A DNA stretch of 64,000 bases from Acetobacter okinawensis JCM 25146 (GCF_000613865.1 NZ_BAJU01000001.1:186001-250000), one strand, 5' to 3'. Numbered from the stretch's first letter, positions 9,779 through 19,918 are shown. A program made the numbers and translations. The notes: generated from the letters alone by a model not told the origin.

Positions 9779-10229
9779 GGTGGAGAGAATGCTTTCACAA
9801 CAAGCGGCTGGCGTCCACAGCATAGCGCATAAGTGTTCTACAAAACCGGCTGGCCCGGTTGCTGCGCGGCGTGTAAGAGGTGCAGCATCCTACCAGAGCG
9901 GGCTGGCTGCGGAGGACGCAGTTTGCCAGAAACTGCGCAATGCAGGCTGGCAGATTTTATTGCAGCGCGCCAGAACGCGTCGGGGAGAAATTGATATTGT
10001 TGCGCAAAAAGGCGCACTTATCAGCTTTGTAGAGGTCAAACAACGCCAGACTTTACGGGGGGCAGCCGAGTGCCTTTCTGCGACCCAGTCCAGAAGGCTG
10101 TATAGGGCGGCTGAGTGTCTGCTACAAAGCCACCCGCACTGGCAGTATGAGGAACTGCGCTTTGACCTGTTTATGGTGGATGCTCAGGGTAACATAGAAT
10201 GGCTGGAGGATATTATCCGCCAGATGTAA
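9777..10229 (+). CDS. YraN-family (UPF0102) endonuclease-like protein
   Basis: A 150-residue protein with the restriction-endonuclease-like core of UPF0102: GLAAEDAVCQKLRNAGW, then RRGEIDIVAQKGALISFVEVKQR, giving the E-x-D-x(n)-E-x-K catalytic pattern. The cellular role of the family is not well defined. The first 35 or so residues are not conserved-looking and the true start could lie inside, although GAAGG nine bases before the ATG at 9777 is an acceptable ribosome site. It is divergent from cls, with overlapping start codons. Confidence 0.8.
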   Translation: MVERMLSQQAAGVHSIAHKCSTKPAGPVAARRVRGAASYQSGLAAEDAVCQKLRNAGWQILLQRARTRRGEIDIVAQKGALISFVEVKQRQTLRGAAECLSATQSRRLYRAAECLLQSHPHWQYEELRFDLFMVDAQGNIEWLEDIIRQM

Positions 10230-10250
10230 AGGCGAACTGAGCACCGTCAG

Positions 10251-10268
10251 AGAGCCGCTGTCGGCTCT
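10251..10268. terminator. Short hairpin between convergent genes
   Basis: AGAGCCG (10251-10257) and CGGCTCT (10262-10268) form a perfect 7-base stem with loop CTGT, between yraN and the convergent secreted-peptide gene. There is no T-run on either side, so termination is only suggested by position. Confidence 0.35.
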
Positions 10269-10277
10269 GGTGGCTTA

Positions 10278-10595
10278 TCAGGTGCGGTGGTGGTGTTTGC
10301 TGGCATGCAACACGGTATGCGCACTCTGGTGGTAGCTGACCAGATGCACCATTTTGCCGTGTTGGGCAGAAGCCAGAATAACCTTGTGGCCTGCATGCGC
10401 ATTGGCAGCTACACGGCGTACCATATGATGTGCATGGATGACAGGTGGTGGAGCAGTCAGGGAGGCAAAGGTTAATTTGCTAGCTTCCAGATCGGAAAGA
10501 ACACGTTCCGCATGCACTGAAGAACTGGAGGCCATTACACTCAAGCCAATACCAGCCAGAGCAAAAAGCCCGCGTACAAACGGAACTCGCGTCAT
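10278..10595 (-). CDS. Small secreted histidine-rich protein, function unknown
   Basis: About 105 residues starting MTRVPFVRGLFALAG, with a clear signal peptide ending near SSVHA. The mature part is rich in His (more than a dozen, ending in a HHH-containing tail), with repeated AHxxH and HAGH spacing. Metal binding is a reasonable guess from composition only. The frame is open to 10643, but the ATG at 10595 gives the proper signal peptide. It lies downstream of grxD on the same strand, with a gap of 71 bases. I do not recognise a family. Confidence 0.6.
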   Translation of the reverse strand: MTRVPFVRGLFALAGIGLSVMASSSSVHAERVLSDLEASKLTFASLTAPPPVIHAHHMVRRVAANAHAGHKVILASAQHGKMVHLVSYHQSAHTVLHASKHHHRT

Positions 10596-10666
10596 TAACC
10601 TTAGCCCCCTGATCTTATGTCTGCCTGAAACTATACAAAGCAATTTCAGGCTGACAACCTAATAAT

Positions 10667-11005
10667 TCAGGCAGACGCGTTGCAGGCGATATTTTTTTCT
10701 GCGAGCAATTTCTGGAGTTCACCTGTCTGGTACATTTCGGTCACAATGTCGCAGCCACCGATGAATTCACCCTTGACGTAAAGCTGGGGAATGGTCGGCC
10801 AGTTGGAATAGTCCTTAATGCCCTGACGCAGCGTGGAATCTGCCAGAACATTGGCTGTTTTGAACGGTACACCAACATGCTGGAGAATCTGCACTACACG
10901 GGCAGAAAAGCCACACTGTGGGAAATCAGCATCCCCTTTCATGAAAAGCATGACGGGGTTGGAATCAATGTCGTGCTGGATGGTCTGTTTGATGGAATCA
11001 GTCAT
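10667..11005 (-). CDS. grxD: Monothiol glutaredoxin, CGFS type (Grx4)
   Basis: A 112-residue monothiol glutaredoxin. The CGFS active site is in PQCGFSARVV, and the glutathione-binding segments WPTIPQLYVKGEFIGGCDI are complete. CGFS glutaredoxins carry and transfer Fe-S clusters, usually with a BolA partner, and the gene directly upstream is a bolA. The frame is open much further upstream, but the ATG at 11005 preceded by AAGGA starts the conserved protein. Confidence 0.95.
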   Translation of the reverse strand: MTDSIKQTIQHDIDSNPVMLFMKGDADFPQCGFSARVVQILQHVGVPFKTANVLADSTLRQGIKDYSNWPTIPQLYVKGEFIGGCDIVTEMYQTGELQKLLAEKNIACNASA

Positions 11006-11042
11006 GATCTGTGGTCCTTGAACGTGTGGAAAACGGTTCTGG

Positions 11043-11273
11043 TCAGGGTGCGGACGTGCGGAGGGCCAGCGCATGCAGCTTACCCCCCATGTGTCCTTCG
11101 AGCGCATTATAAACAAGCTGATGCTGCCTGACGCGCGGAACATCACGGAAGGCTTCACTCACGATCGAACAGGAGTAATGGTCTCCATCTCCTGCCAGAT
11201 CGTCAATTTTAATCTGGGCGTCGGGGAACGCCTTGAGAATGTAAGCTTCAAGTTCTGTGGCAGACATGGCCAT
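11043..11273 (-). CDS. BolA-family protein
   Basis: A 76-residue BolA/IbaG-like protein. It has the family core DGDHYSCSIVSEAFRDVPRVRQHQ with a conserved His and the closing MGGKLHALAL. BolA proteins form Fe-S-bridged heterodimers with CGFS glutaredoxins, and the next gene (37 bases downstream) encodes exactly such a partner. It follows purL by 17 bases, so the pair is probably expressed from the purine operon. An internal ATG at 11267 is an alternative start. Confidence 0.9.
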   Translation of the reverse strand: MAMSATELEAYILKAFPDAQIKIDDLAGDGDHYSCSIVSEAFRDVPRVRQHQLVYNALEGHMGGKLHALALRTSAP

Positions 11274-11290
11274 GATGCTGTGCCTTTTTC

Positions 11291-13494
11291 CTATTTATCC
11301 ATCAACGCAGGAAAAAAGCTTTCGTGCGCAAACTGGAGACGTGCAGCAGATATGGTAACTCCGCTAGGCAGAATCAACTCATTCCCGCCTGCACGACCCA
11401 TCAGGCGTGCGGGTACTCCAGCCTGTGCTGCACGGGCGCAGAATGCCTGAGCATCGTCCACGCATACAAGGTAGCGCGCCTGATCTTCACCAAACCAGAA
11501 GGCTTCCGGTCGGATGCCGGAATCTGGGCTCTCCAGCTCACAGCCAATGCCAGAGGCCATGACCATTTCGGCCGCAGCCACCAGAATGCCGCCATCTGCA
11601 ATGTCATGGCATGCGGTAATCTGGCCAGCCTGAATTTCAGCCCGGACAAAATCGCCGTTCCGTTTTTCCGCTGCCAGATCAACTGCCGGCGGTGCTCCGT
11701 CTTCCCTGCCTAGAATTTCACGCAGCCAGATGGACTGGCCCAGTTCACCTTTGGTTGTGCCTATCAGCACCAGATCCTTGCTGGCCTGCATGCCAAGGCC
11801 AATGGCGGTGGACACGTCATCAAGAACGCCAAGTCCGCCAATGGCAGGCGTGGGCAGGATCGCCTGTGTTGTGCCATCGGGCATCCGCGTTTCATTGTAA
11901 AGGGACACGTTGCCACTGACGATGGGGAAGTCGAGAACCTTGCAGGCTTCTCCCATCCCCTCAAGGGCAGCAATAAACTGCCCCATGATTTCAGGCTTTT
12001 CCGGGTTGCCAAAGTTCAGGTTGTCCGTCACCGCCAGCGGGCGTGCGCCAGTTGCCGTGATGTTGCGCCATGCTTCGGCCACAGCCTGTGCCCCGCCTGT
12101 GCGTGGGTCAGCCTGACAGTAGCGTGGTGTGCAGTCCGTCGTCAGTGCAAGGCCGATCTGGGTGTCGTCCACTTTGACAATGGCTGCATCTGCGGCACCT
12201 GGACGACGGACAGTCTGCCCACCGACCGTGCTGTCATACTGGTTCCACACCCATGCACGCGATGCCAGATCGGGCGAGGCCACAAGCTGGAGCAGCATGG
12301 CATCAAGGGAGAGAGGAGCATGCACGTGGCCAAGTGCGGCAGGTGCCGTAGGGGCGATGGATGGACGGTCATAGACCGGGGCTTCGTCCGCCAGAGGTTC
12401 GAGCGGAATGTCGGCCTCAAGCGCCCTTTGTGCTTGATGACAATATGCCCGGTTTCGGTCAGGTGACCGATAATGGCAAAGTCCAGTTCCCACTTTTCAA
12501 AAATCTTACGCGCAAGCTCCGTCCGGTCAGGGCGGAGAACCATGAGCATGCGTTCCTGACTTTCGGAAAGCATCATCTCATACGCGGTCATATTGGGTTC
12601 GCGCTGGGGTACTGCGTCCAGATCAAGCTCAATACCCACCCCGCCTTTTCCAGCCATTTCCACGGCGGAAGAGGTCAGGCCTGCGGCACCCATGTCCTGA
12701 ATGGCGACAATGGCGTCCGTGGCCATCAGCTCCAGACAGGCCTCAATCAGCAGCTTTTCAATGAAGGGGTCGCCGACCTGTACAGTAGGACGTTTGGAAA
12801 GCGCGTCCTCATCAAATTCGGCGGAGGACATGGTTGCACCATGAATCCCGTCCCGCCCCGTGCGTGAGCCAACATAAACAACAGGATTGCCAACACCGGC
12901 GGCGGCAGAAAGGAAGATGCGATCCTGCCGTGCAATGCCCACGGTCATGGCGTTAACCAGTGGGTTACCGTCATATGCCGGGTGGAAGTTGATTTCCCCG
13001 CCAACGGTTGGTACGCCAACACAGTTGCCATAACCGCCAATGCCGCGCACCACACCATCCACAATGCGGCGGGTCACCGGGTTTTCCGGGGTGCCAAAGC
13101 GCAGGGCGTTCAGGTTGGCCACCGGGCGGGCACCCATGGTAAACACGTCACGCAGAATGCCGCCAACGCCCGTGGCCGCACCCTGATAGGGCTCGATAAA
13201 GGAGGGGTGGTTGTGGCTTTCCATCTTGAAGATGGCGGCATAACCTTGGCCAATATCCACCACACCTGCATTTTCGCCCGGACCATGGATAACCCAAGGT
13301 GCTTTGGTGGGTAGGCCGCGCAGCCATTTGCGGGAAGATTTGTAGGAGCAGTGCTCCGACCACATGACGGAGAACACACCCAGTTCCGTCAGGCTGGGCG
13401 TGCGGCCCATGATAGACAGAACGCGACCGTATTCCTCGGCTGTTAAGCCGAATTCACGCGCAAGGGATTCATCAACGGTTACAGGCTTATTCAC
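11291..13494 (-). CDS. purL: Phosphoribosylformylglycinamidine synthase subunit PurL, frame interrupted near 12424
   Basis: The ATP-dependent synthetase subunit of the PurSQL complex, converting FGAR to FGAM with ammonia from PurQ. The N-terminal part starts at a GTG (13494) that overlaps the purQ stop. It contains the substrate-binding segment [13 protein letters not shown] and the region [15 protein letters not shown]. The frame breaks near 12424 in an AAAGGGCGC context; one extra G restores [17 protein letters not shown] and a 734-residue protein, the normal length. As the only visible copy of a central biosynthesis gene, it is most likely intact in the cell. Confidence 0.9.
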
Positions 13495-14192
13495 CGGACA
13501 AGAGCCTCCACCAGACCTTCAAACAGAGGCAGACCATCCTCACCGCCCATAAGGGGATCAACCAGATCCTCGGGGTGGGGCATCATGCCGCAGATACGTT
13601 TGTTTTCGCTTAGAACACCGGCAATGCTGTTCACGCTGCCGTTCGGGTTGGAGCCGGCATCATCTGCCTGCACGCGGCCTTTGGCATCGGCATAACGGAA
13701 GGCCACCCGCCCCTCGCCTTCAAGCACGGCCAGTGCTTCGGCGTCGGCGGTATAGTTGCCATCCCCATGGGCCAGAGGTGTGCGAAAGACGTCACCCTTT
13801 TTCCAGCGTCGGGTAAAAGGGGTGTTCTCGACCTCAACACGCAAATAGCAGTCCTGTGAGAGGAAGCGCAGGTTTGCATTGCGCAGCAGTGCGCCGGGCA
13901 GCAGGTTGCTTTCGGTCAGGATCTGAAAGCCATTGCACACGCCAAGGATATGGCCGCCTTTGGCTGCAAAGTCGCGCACAGCACCCATGATGGGGGAGTG
14001 CGCTGCCATGGCGCCACAGCGCAGATAGTCGCCGTAGCTGAAGCCGCCGGGCAGAACAACCAGATCAATACCGCTCAGATCTGTCTCATGGTGCCAGATC
14101 ATGCGAGGGGCCTGCCCGGTCACGCGCCGCAGGGCAATGGCCATATCACGTTCCCGGTTCGTGCCGGGGAATACGACAATCGCTGCTTTCAT
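13491..14192 (-). CDS. purQ: Phosphoribosylformylglycinamidine synthase subunit PurQ (glutaminase)
   Basis: A 233-residue class I glutamine amidotransferase that supplies ammonia to PurL. The nucleophile Cys is in [12 protein letters not shown] and the catalytic His/Glu pair is in MMPHPEDL near the C-terminus. Start and stop both overlap neighbours: its ATG overlaps the stop of the Rap1a-like gene (ATGA) and its stop overlaps the GTG of purL. Confidence 0.95.
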   Translation of the reverse strand: MKAAIVVFPGTNRERDMAIALRRVTGQAPRMIWHHETDLSGIDLVVLPGGFSYGDYLRCGAMAAHSPIMGAVRDFAAKGGHILGVCNGFQILTESNLLPGALLRNANLRFLSQDCYLRVEVENTPFTRRWKKGDVFRTPLAHGDGNYTADAEALAVLEGEGRVAFRYADAKGRVQADDAGSNPNGSVNSIAGVLSENKRICGMMPHPEDLVDPLMGGEDGLPLFEGLVEALVR

Positions 14193-14559
14193 TTTTTAAC
14201 GTCACACGGATAAGAGTCATGCAGGGCGGTAAACACGCTCTCGCCCACCGGCTTGGCCAGAGAGTCGGAGTGCGCTTTCAGCCAGGCGAGCACCTTGGCG
14301 CGCATGGCGGCAATGTCTTCGCTCGCGGGAACGCAAAAGCCGTGGGGGCTGCTGCATCGCCACTGTTATGGGCGTTGATCTGGGCAAGGGTTACGCCATC
14401 CGTCAGCCCGCTCAGATACGCATCACATGCGGTGCGTGTGGCGGTGGTGGAGCACATTTTGCCCAGCGCGCCCGCCTTCATGGGGGCCAGACGCTGTGCC
14501 TGAGCCAGAGCGGGGACTGCCAGCGCTCCGGCAAGGGCGATCAGGGCGAGGCGCTTCAT
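14189..14559 (-). CDS. Secreted Rap1a/Tai-like protein inside the purine operon, frame interrupted near 14336
   Basis: The first part starts at 14559 with a signal peptide ([21 protein letters not shown]) and contains [21 protein letters not shown]. Near 14336 the frame breaks in a TTTT run. One extra T gives [20 protein letters not shown] and a C-terminus ending YPCDVKK, about 123 residues in all. The spacing of four Cys and the C-x-x-Y-x-x-G pattern resemble Rap1a/Tai immunity proteins that neutralise peptidoglycan-amidase effectors; this is a pattern-level match only. Both ends overlap pur genes by four bases (purS stop, purQ start), which supports the repaired frame. No cognate effector gene is visible in the window. 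Confidence 0.6.
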
Positions 14560-14798
14560 GCCACAACCTCGACCGAATAATCCTCGATAACCAGATTGGC
14601 CAGCAGGTTGCGTGCCATTTCGCCCGCTTTTTCGTGTGCTTCTTCAGCCTTCACGCCATGCAGGTCCAGCTCTATGACCTTGCCGACGCGCACATCCTGC
14701 ACGCCTTCAAAGCCCAGTGTATGCAGTGCGTGACCAATGGCCTTTCCCTGCGGGTCCAGAACGCCGTCTTTCAGCATGACGGTTACACGTACTTTCAT
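14556..14798 (-). CDS. purS: Phosphoribosylformylglycinamidine synthase subunit PurS
   Basis: An 80-residue small structural subunit that bridges PurL and PurQ. It starts MKVRVTVMLKDGVLDPQGKA and has the core GFEGVQDVRVGKVIELDL. The ATG at 14798 has GGGAG seven bases upstream and is chosen over a TTG at 14804. Its stop overlaps the start of the Rap1a-like gene. Confidence 0.93.
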   Translation of the reverse strand: MKVRVTVMLKDGVLDPQGKAIGHALHTLGFEGVQDVRVGKVIELDLHGVKAEEAHEKAGEMARNLLANLVIEDYSVEVVA

Positions 14799-14826
14799 TC
14801 TCAAACTCCCAAAGTACCCGTAGGGG

Positions 14827-15594
14827 TTACTGAACTGTTTCTGGGCCCTTCATGTCGCCCCCTGCGCCGTTTTCGGGCAGAATGCCCATGCGCCGCGCTA
14901 CTTCCTGATACGCTTCCTTCACGTTGCCCAGATCGCGACGGAAGCGGTCCTTGTCGAGCTTTTCGTTCGTGTGGAGGTCCCACAGGCGGCAGTTATCGGG
15001 CGAAATTTCGTCGGCCAGAACAATGCGCATGTCCTCACCTTCCCAGCAGCGGCCGAATTCGAGCTTGAAATCCACCAACTGGATGCCGATACCGCTGAAC
15101 AGACCACACAAAAAGTCGTTCACGCGCATGGCCATGCCGGTCATGTCTTCCAGATCATGCGGGCAGGCCCAGCCAAATGCGATAATATGATCTTCCGACA
15201 CCAACGGGTCGCCCAGTTCGTCGTTCTTGTAATAGAACTCGACAATCGGGCGCGGCAGGCGCTGACCTTCGGGGATGTTGAAGCGCTTGGAAATGCTGCC
15301 AGCAGCAACATTGCGGATCACCACTTCAAGCGGGATAATCTCCACTTCCTTGACCAGCTGCTCACGCATGTTGATCCGGCGGATAAAGTGGGTTGGAATG
15401 CCAATTTCCTGCAAGCGGAGCATCAGATGCTCGCTAATGCGGTTGTTGAGCACGCCTTTGCCGGTGATCACACCGCTTTTGGCGCCATTGCCAGCCGTGG
15501 CATCGTCCTTGAAGTATTGCACAAGGGTACCGGGCTCCGGACCTTCAAAGAGGATTTTGGCTTTACCTTCATAAAGCTGGCGGCGACGGGCCAT
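14827..15594 (-). CDS. purC: Phosphoribosylaminoimidazole-succinocarboxamide synthase
   Basis: A 255-residue SAICAR synthetase that joins aspartate to CAIR. The start [18 protein letters not shown] (ATG at 15594) is the canonical N-terminus; the frame is open further upstream but that part is not conserved. Family signatures [11 protein letters not shown] and [10 protein letters not shown] are present. It lies between purB and purS on the same strand. Confidence 0.95.
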   Translation of the reverse strand: MARRRQLYEGKAKILFEGPEPGTLVQYFKDDATAGNGAKSGVITGKGVLNNRISEHLMLRLQEIGIPTHFIRRINMREQLVKEVEIIPLEVVIRNVAAGSISKRFNIPEGQRLPRPIVEFYYKNDELGDPLVSEDHIIAFGWACPHDLEDMTGMAMRVNDFLCGLFSGIGIQLVDFKLEFGRCWEGEDMRIVLADEISPDNCRLWDLHTNEKLDKDRFRRDLGNVKEAYQEVARRMGILPENGAGGDMKGPETVQ

Positions 15595-15742
15595 GATGAT
15601 CCTTACCTGTCGAAAGTGTGCGGGCGGTTGGGCCACCGCCCCAAAAACCGGGGGCCGCACAGGCGGCTTACCCCTTTATTCATCCCATGTTCATAGCAGG
15701 CTTCCCGCGTGGAGGATACAGCCTGTAAAACCGGATGGGCTG

Positions 15743-17091
15743 TTACTGGGCGGGGCCTGCCTCGCCAAAGATTTTTTCAAACTGGATGTCAATCGCCTTT
15801 AGGTGCTGGCGGCTGTCCATGGCGGCATCCAGCACATCGGCAGGAATACGGCCAGAAATTTCGGTGTCATCAGCCAGATTTTCACGGAATGTCCGACCTT
15901 CGGGTGTGCCCAGCTTGGTCCATGTGGCCATCGCGTTGCGCTGGACAATGCGGTAAGCATCCTCGCGCGAGAGGCCTGCTTTGGCTAGTGCGAGCAGCAC
16001 TTCACCAGAGTGCACGACACCGCCCAGACTTTCGATATTGGCGGCCATGCGGTCCGGGTAGACAACCAGCTTAGAGATCATGCCCGACAGACGGGCAAGG
16101 GCAAAGTCCAGCCCAATGGTGGCATCAGGCAGATGTTACGTTCAACCGAAGAATGGCTGATGTCGCGCTCATGCCACAATGCCACGTTTTCCAGAGCAGG
16201 AATAACGGCAGCGCGGACCAGACGGGCAAGGCCGGTCAGGTTTTCGGTCAGCACCGGGTTACGCTTGTGCGGCATGGCAGAGGACCCCTTCTGCCCCGGA
16301 TGGAAAAACTCTTCCGCTTCGCGCACTTCCGAGCGCTGGAGATGGCGGACTTCTGTTGCCAGCCGCTCAATACCACTTGCAATGACTGCCAGCGCACAGA
16401 AGAACGCAGCATGCCGGTCACGCGGGATAACCTGAGTGGACACGGTCTCGGCCTGCAAGCCAAGGCGTTCGGCTACATAAGCTTCCACGCGGGGGTCAAG
16501 GTGGGCGTAGGTGCCGACCGCGCCGGAAATGGCACAGGTGGCAATTTCTGCCCGTGCGGCTTCAAGCCGGGTTTTGTTGCGGGCGAACTCGGCATAATGA
16601 CCGGCGATCTTGAGCCCGAAGGACGTGGGCTCGGCATGGATGCCGTGGCTGCGGCCAATGGTCAGGGTGTGCTTGTGTTCAAACGCACGTGCCTTCAGGG
16701 CGGCCAGTGTGTCGTCCAGATCCTTGAGCAGCAGGTCGGTTGCCTGCACAAGCTGTACTGCAAGGCAGGTGTCCAGCACGTCCGAGGATGTCATGCCAAG
16801 GTGGACAAAGCGGCTTTCGGGCCCCACTTTTTCTGCCAGCCATGTCAGGAACGCAATGACGTCATGACGGGTTTCGGCTTCGATCTCGTCAATTCTGGCA
16901 AGGTCAGCATCGGAGAAGGCAGCCATGGCGGCATTGCCTTTTTCACGCACCACTTTGGCCGCTTCCTTGGGGACTGTTCCGTACTCGGCCATAGCCTCGC
17001 AGGCCAGTGCCTCGATCTCGAACCAGATTCGATAGCGGTTTTCGGGGGACCAGATTGCGGCCATGACGGGGCGGGTATAGCGCGGCACCAT
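15743..17091 (-). CDS. purB: Adenylosuccinate lyase, frame interrupted near 16128
   Basis: A fumarase-superfamily lyase acting twice in purine synthesis (SAICAR to AICAR, adenylosuccinate to AMP). The N-terminal part includes the superfamily signature GSSAMPHKRNP with the mobile catalytic loop. The frame breaks near 16128; adding one C to a CC run restores NICPDATIGLDFALARLSG and the C-terminal part runs to 15743, about 449 residues. It is the first gene of the purB-C-S-Q-L run. The gene is normally essential for purine prototrophy, so a sequencing undercall is likely. Confidence 0.88.
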
Positions 17092-17255
17092 AACGCGGAT
17101 TTCCTTAACCAGAACAGTTTGAATGTCAGAACAGGTGGCGTCTCTCTAGCGGATTTCATGCATGTCGTCTGCCCGCAATACGGAAAACTTTGACATTTTC
17201 TGCCGCGTGCCAGAAATTCCGCCCACTTAACGCGTATTCTGGAATCGGAGTTACT

Positions 17256-17864
17256 GTGGCCAGCCTATTTGATTCTGCCAGTTTTCCGGCAATAGCTGCT
17301 CTTTTGCAGGTTGTGCTGATCGACGTTACTCTGGCTGGAGACAACGCAGTTGTCATTGGCATGGCAGTACGCTCCCTAAGTGGCGCGCAACGGCGTAAGG
17401 CCATATGGGCCGGTGTGGGGCTGGCTGCGGTTATCAGGGTGCTGCTTGCTCTTGTTGCGGTCAAACTGCTTGCCATTGTCGGGCTGACACTGGCTGGCGG
17501 CCTGCTGCTGCTATGGGTCTGCTGGCGCATGTACCGCGAGATGCAGCACGGCTCTGCGGAAGGTGATGGTGGGGCAAATGCTCCGGGTAGCCTGCGTTCG
17601 GCCATTATCAAAATCCTGATCGCAGATTTGTCCATGAGTCTGGATAACGTGCTGGCGGTTGCCGGGGCTGCGCGTGAACACCCGGGTATTCTGGTCATGG
17701 GGCTTGCGCTGTCTGTTGTGCTTATGGGGCTTGCGGCCTCCCTGATTGCGCGCTTGCTGGAGCGTTATAAATGGATTTCCTGGGTGGGGCTGCTGGTTGT
17801 GCTGGCTGTTGCCGTGGAACTGATTGTCAGTGGTGGTGGAGAGGTGTGGGGTCACCTGTCCTGA
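17256..17864 (+). CDS. TerC/YjbE-family integral membrane protein
   Basis: About 202 residues with roughly seven hydrophobic helices. It has the family's two acidic membrane motifs, DVTLAGDNAVVIG near the N-terminus and DLSMSLDNVLAVAG in the middle. TerC-family proteins are linked to metal (notably manganese) export or to tellurite resistance; the specific ion is not visible here. I choose the GTG at 17256 because CGGAG sits five bases upstream; a TTG at 17190 opens the same frame but adds non-hydrophobic sequence. Confidence 0.82.
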   Translation: MASLFDSASFPAIAALLQVVLIDVTLAGDNAVVIGMAVRSLSGAQRRKAIWAGVGLAAVIRVLLALVAVKLLAIVGLTLAGGLLLLWVCWRMYREMQHGSAEGDGGANAPGSLRSAIIKILIADLSMSLDNVLAVAGAAREHPGILVMGLALSVVLMGLAASLIARLLERYKWISWVGLLVVLAVAVELIVSGGGEVWGHLS

Positions 17865-17947
17865 GCCTGACGCAGGCGTGACTGGCAGGCGCATGACGCA
17901 CGACAAAAGAGCTTGCCATTTGTAACAAACCCGTTGAATCCTCGGGT

Positions 17948-19918
17948 ATGATCCGCTCCTATCCTTCGTGGCGGCGCCAGCTTGCCGCCGCAGTATCACT
18001 GGTCGGGTTTTCCCTGACTGCCTGCTCTGGCCCCTCTGCGCAGCCGGTATCCGCTCCGGCGGATAATGCTGTCTCTGGTGCGCCATCTGTGCAGGGGCAC
18101 GCGTTATCTGGCAGTCTGAATGACCGACTGGATACATGGCTCCGCCTTGTCGGCCCCACCCATGCCAGTGCTCAGGATTATGCGGATTTTCTGCAATCTG
18201 GTGGGATATGGCCACGCTGGTCCTTGCTGGTGCTGCGCATGCAGCAGGCTCTGGCGAACGAAATGGATACTCAGGTGCTCGCGCGCCTGTGCCATAGCCA
18301 GAAGCTGACCTATGCGCCCGCTCTTGTACAATGCGCCACACAACTGGCGGATGACAGGCCACTCCAGAAGCAACTGGCGGCTCAGGCTGTGACCGCTTGG
18401 ACGGATGGGAACGATACAGCCGCTGCAGCCAGCGCCCTGACCAGCACATTCGGGGCAGCTCTTACACCCCGGAGTTCATGGTTGCGTTTTGACCGGGAGG
18501 AACGGACAGGCCAACTCAGTGCCGCCCAGCAGACACTGCCTTACCTGTCCGCTAGCCAACTCGCTCTGGCACAGGCACGGCTGGCGTTAAGGAATAACGA
18601 TGCCGCAGCGCAGTCTTTGCTGGAGGCCCTGCCCTCCTCCGCGCGTACCGACCCGTGGCTTGTGCTGGATCAGGCCCGGTGGCTGCGAAAACAGCAGCGT
18701 TACGATGAAGCTGTAGCGTTGTGGAAAGCGGCTGGCGTTGAGGCTGAGAGAGCCACCCGTTCCAAACTGTTCTGGCGTGAGCGCGATGCCCTTGCGCGTG
18801 AACTGATACAGCAGAATCGGGCGGCGGACGCCTTTGCCGTGGCGAATGACACGGTAACCGATGGTGAAAGCAGACTGGATGCGGTGTTCCTGAGCGGCTG
18901 GATCACCCTGCGCATGCAGCATGATACGGCTACGGCCGAAGACTTTTTTCGCCAGTTAACGCTCTCTCCCTCCCTTATCACGCGCAGCCGTGGGTTTTAC
19001 TGGCTCGGTCGCGCGCGTGCTGCTAGTGGGAATACGGTCTCTGCACAGGCAGACTGGCAGCGGGCAGCTGCCTCTCCCGGCACGTATTACGGTCAGATGG
19101 CCGCAGCAACTCTGGCGGGCCAAGGCAATGCCCTGCTGGCTCCCGGGCAGGTTCCGGATATGATCGTACATTCTTTGAAGGAGATGGACAGCGCAACGCC
19201 ACATATCTCTGAAGATGTTCTGCCAACGGGGAATGACCTGCTTCTGGCCGCACTCCGCCTTGCGTCCATGGGGGACAGGGAACATACGCGCGACTTTTTA
19301 AGCCTGTTTGAAAAACAGGTGACCGATACGCCACAACGGCAGGCCCTTGCATCCATGGCGTTGCGTTTGGGCGTGCCAGATGTTGCCGTGACCATAGCGC
19401 GCCACGCTGGGCGTGATGGCGTGTTTATGCTGCGTTCGGGCTGGCCCCTGCCCTATACACCGCCACAAAGCACTTTGCCGCAGGGGTTAGTGCTTGGCCT
19501 GATGCGGCAGGAAAGCAGCTTCAACCCCGATGCCATCAGTCCGTCCAATGCTATTGGTCTTATGCAGATCAAGCCTTCCACTGCAGCGGATATGGTGCGC
19601 GCTGCGGGTGTACCGTCATCTGCGGCTACGGCTGTCGGGCTGCATAATCCGCAAAACAATATGCAACTGGGTACGGCTTACCTGCTGCATATTCAGGACC
19701 GCTTTGGCCCAGTCGTACCTTATCTGGCAGCTGCGTATAATGGTGGACCAACCCGACTGGCCAAATGGCTGGCTACTGCAGGTGATCCAGCACGCAGCGG
19801 GGCAGACATGGAACAGATGATCGACTGGGTAGAAAACATACCCTATGCCGAAACACGGAATTATGTGCAGCGTGTATGGGAAAATATGACTGTTTATAAA
19901 GCACTGGGAACTCCCTGA
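17948..19918 (+). CDS. Lipoprotein soluble lytic murein transglycosylase (Slt type)
   Basis: A 656-residue periplasmic enzyme. The N-terminus ends in a lipobox (SLTAC), predicting an outer-membrane lipoprotein. A long alpha-helical repeat (U/L) region follows, and the SLT domain at the C-terminus has the catalytic Glu in GLMRQESSFNPDAIS, then AIGLMQIKPSTA and AAYNGGPTRL. It cleaves the MurNAc-GlcNAc bond to give 1,6-anhydro products in cell-wall turnover. Its TGA overlaps the ATG of pgpA. Confidence 0.92.
   Translation: MIRSYPSWRRQLAAAVSLVGFSLTACSGPSAQPVSAPADNAVSGAPSVQGHALSGSLNDRLDTWLRLVGPTHASAQDYADFLQSGGIWPRWSLLVLRMQQALANEMDTQVLARLCHSQKLTYAPALVQCATQLADDRPLQKQLAAQAVTAWTDGNDTAAAASALTSTFGAALTPRSSWLRFDREERTGQLSAAQQTLPYLSASQLALAQARLALRNNDAAAQSLLEALPSSARTDPWLVLDQARWLRKQQRYDEAVALWKAAGVEAERATRSKLFWRERDALARELIQQNRAADAFAVANDTVTDGESRLDAVFLSGWITLRMQHDTATAEDFFRQLTLSPSLITRSRGFYWLGRARAASGNTVSAQADWQRAAASPGTYYGQMAAATLAGQGNALLAPGQVPDMIVHSLKEMDSATPHISEDVLPTGNDLLLAALRLASMGDREHTRDFLSLFEKQVTDTPQRQALASMALRLGVPDVAVTIARHAGRDGVFMLRSGWPLPYTPPQSTLPQGLVLGLMRQESSFNPDAISPSNAIGLMQIKPSTAADMVRAAGVPSSAATAVGLHNPQNNMQLGTAYLLHIQDRFGPVVPYLAAAYNGGPTRLAKWLATAGDPARSGADMEQMIDWVENIPYAETRNYVQRVWENMTVYKALGTP

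Noticed and set aside
16153-17193. 346-residue plus-strand open frame over purB
   Set aside because: Antisense to adenylosuccinate lyase coding sequence, with no family resemblance.
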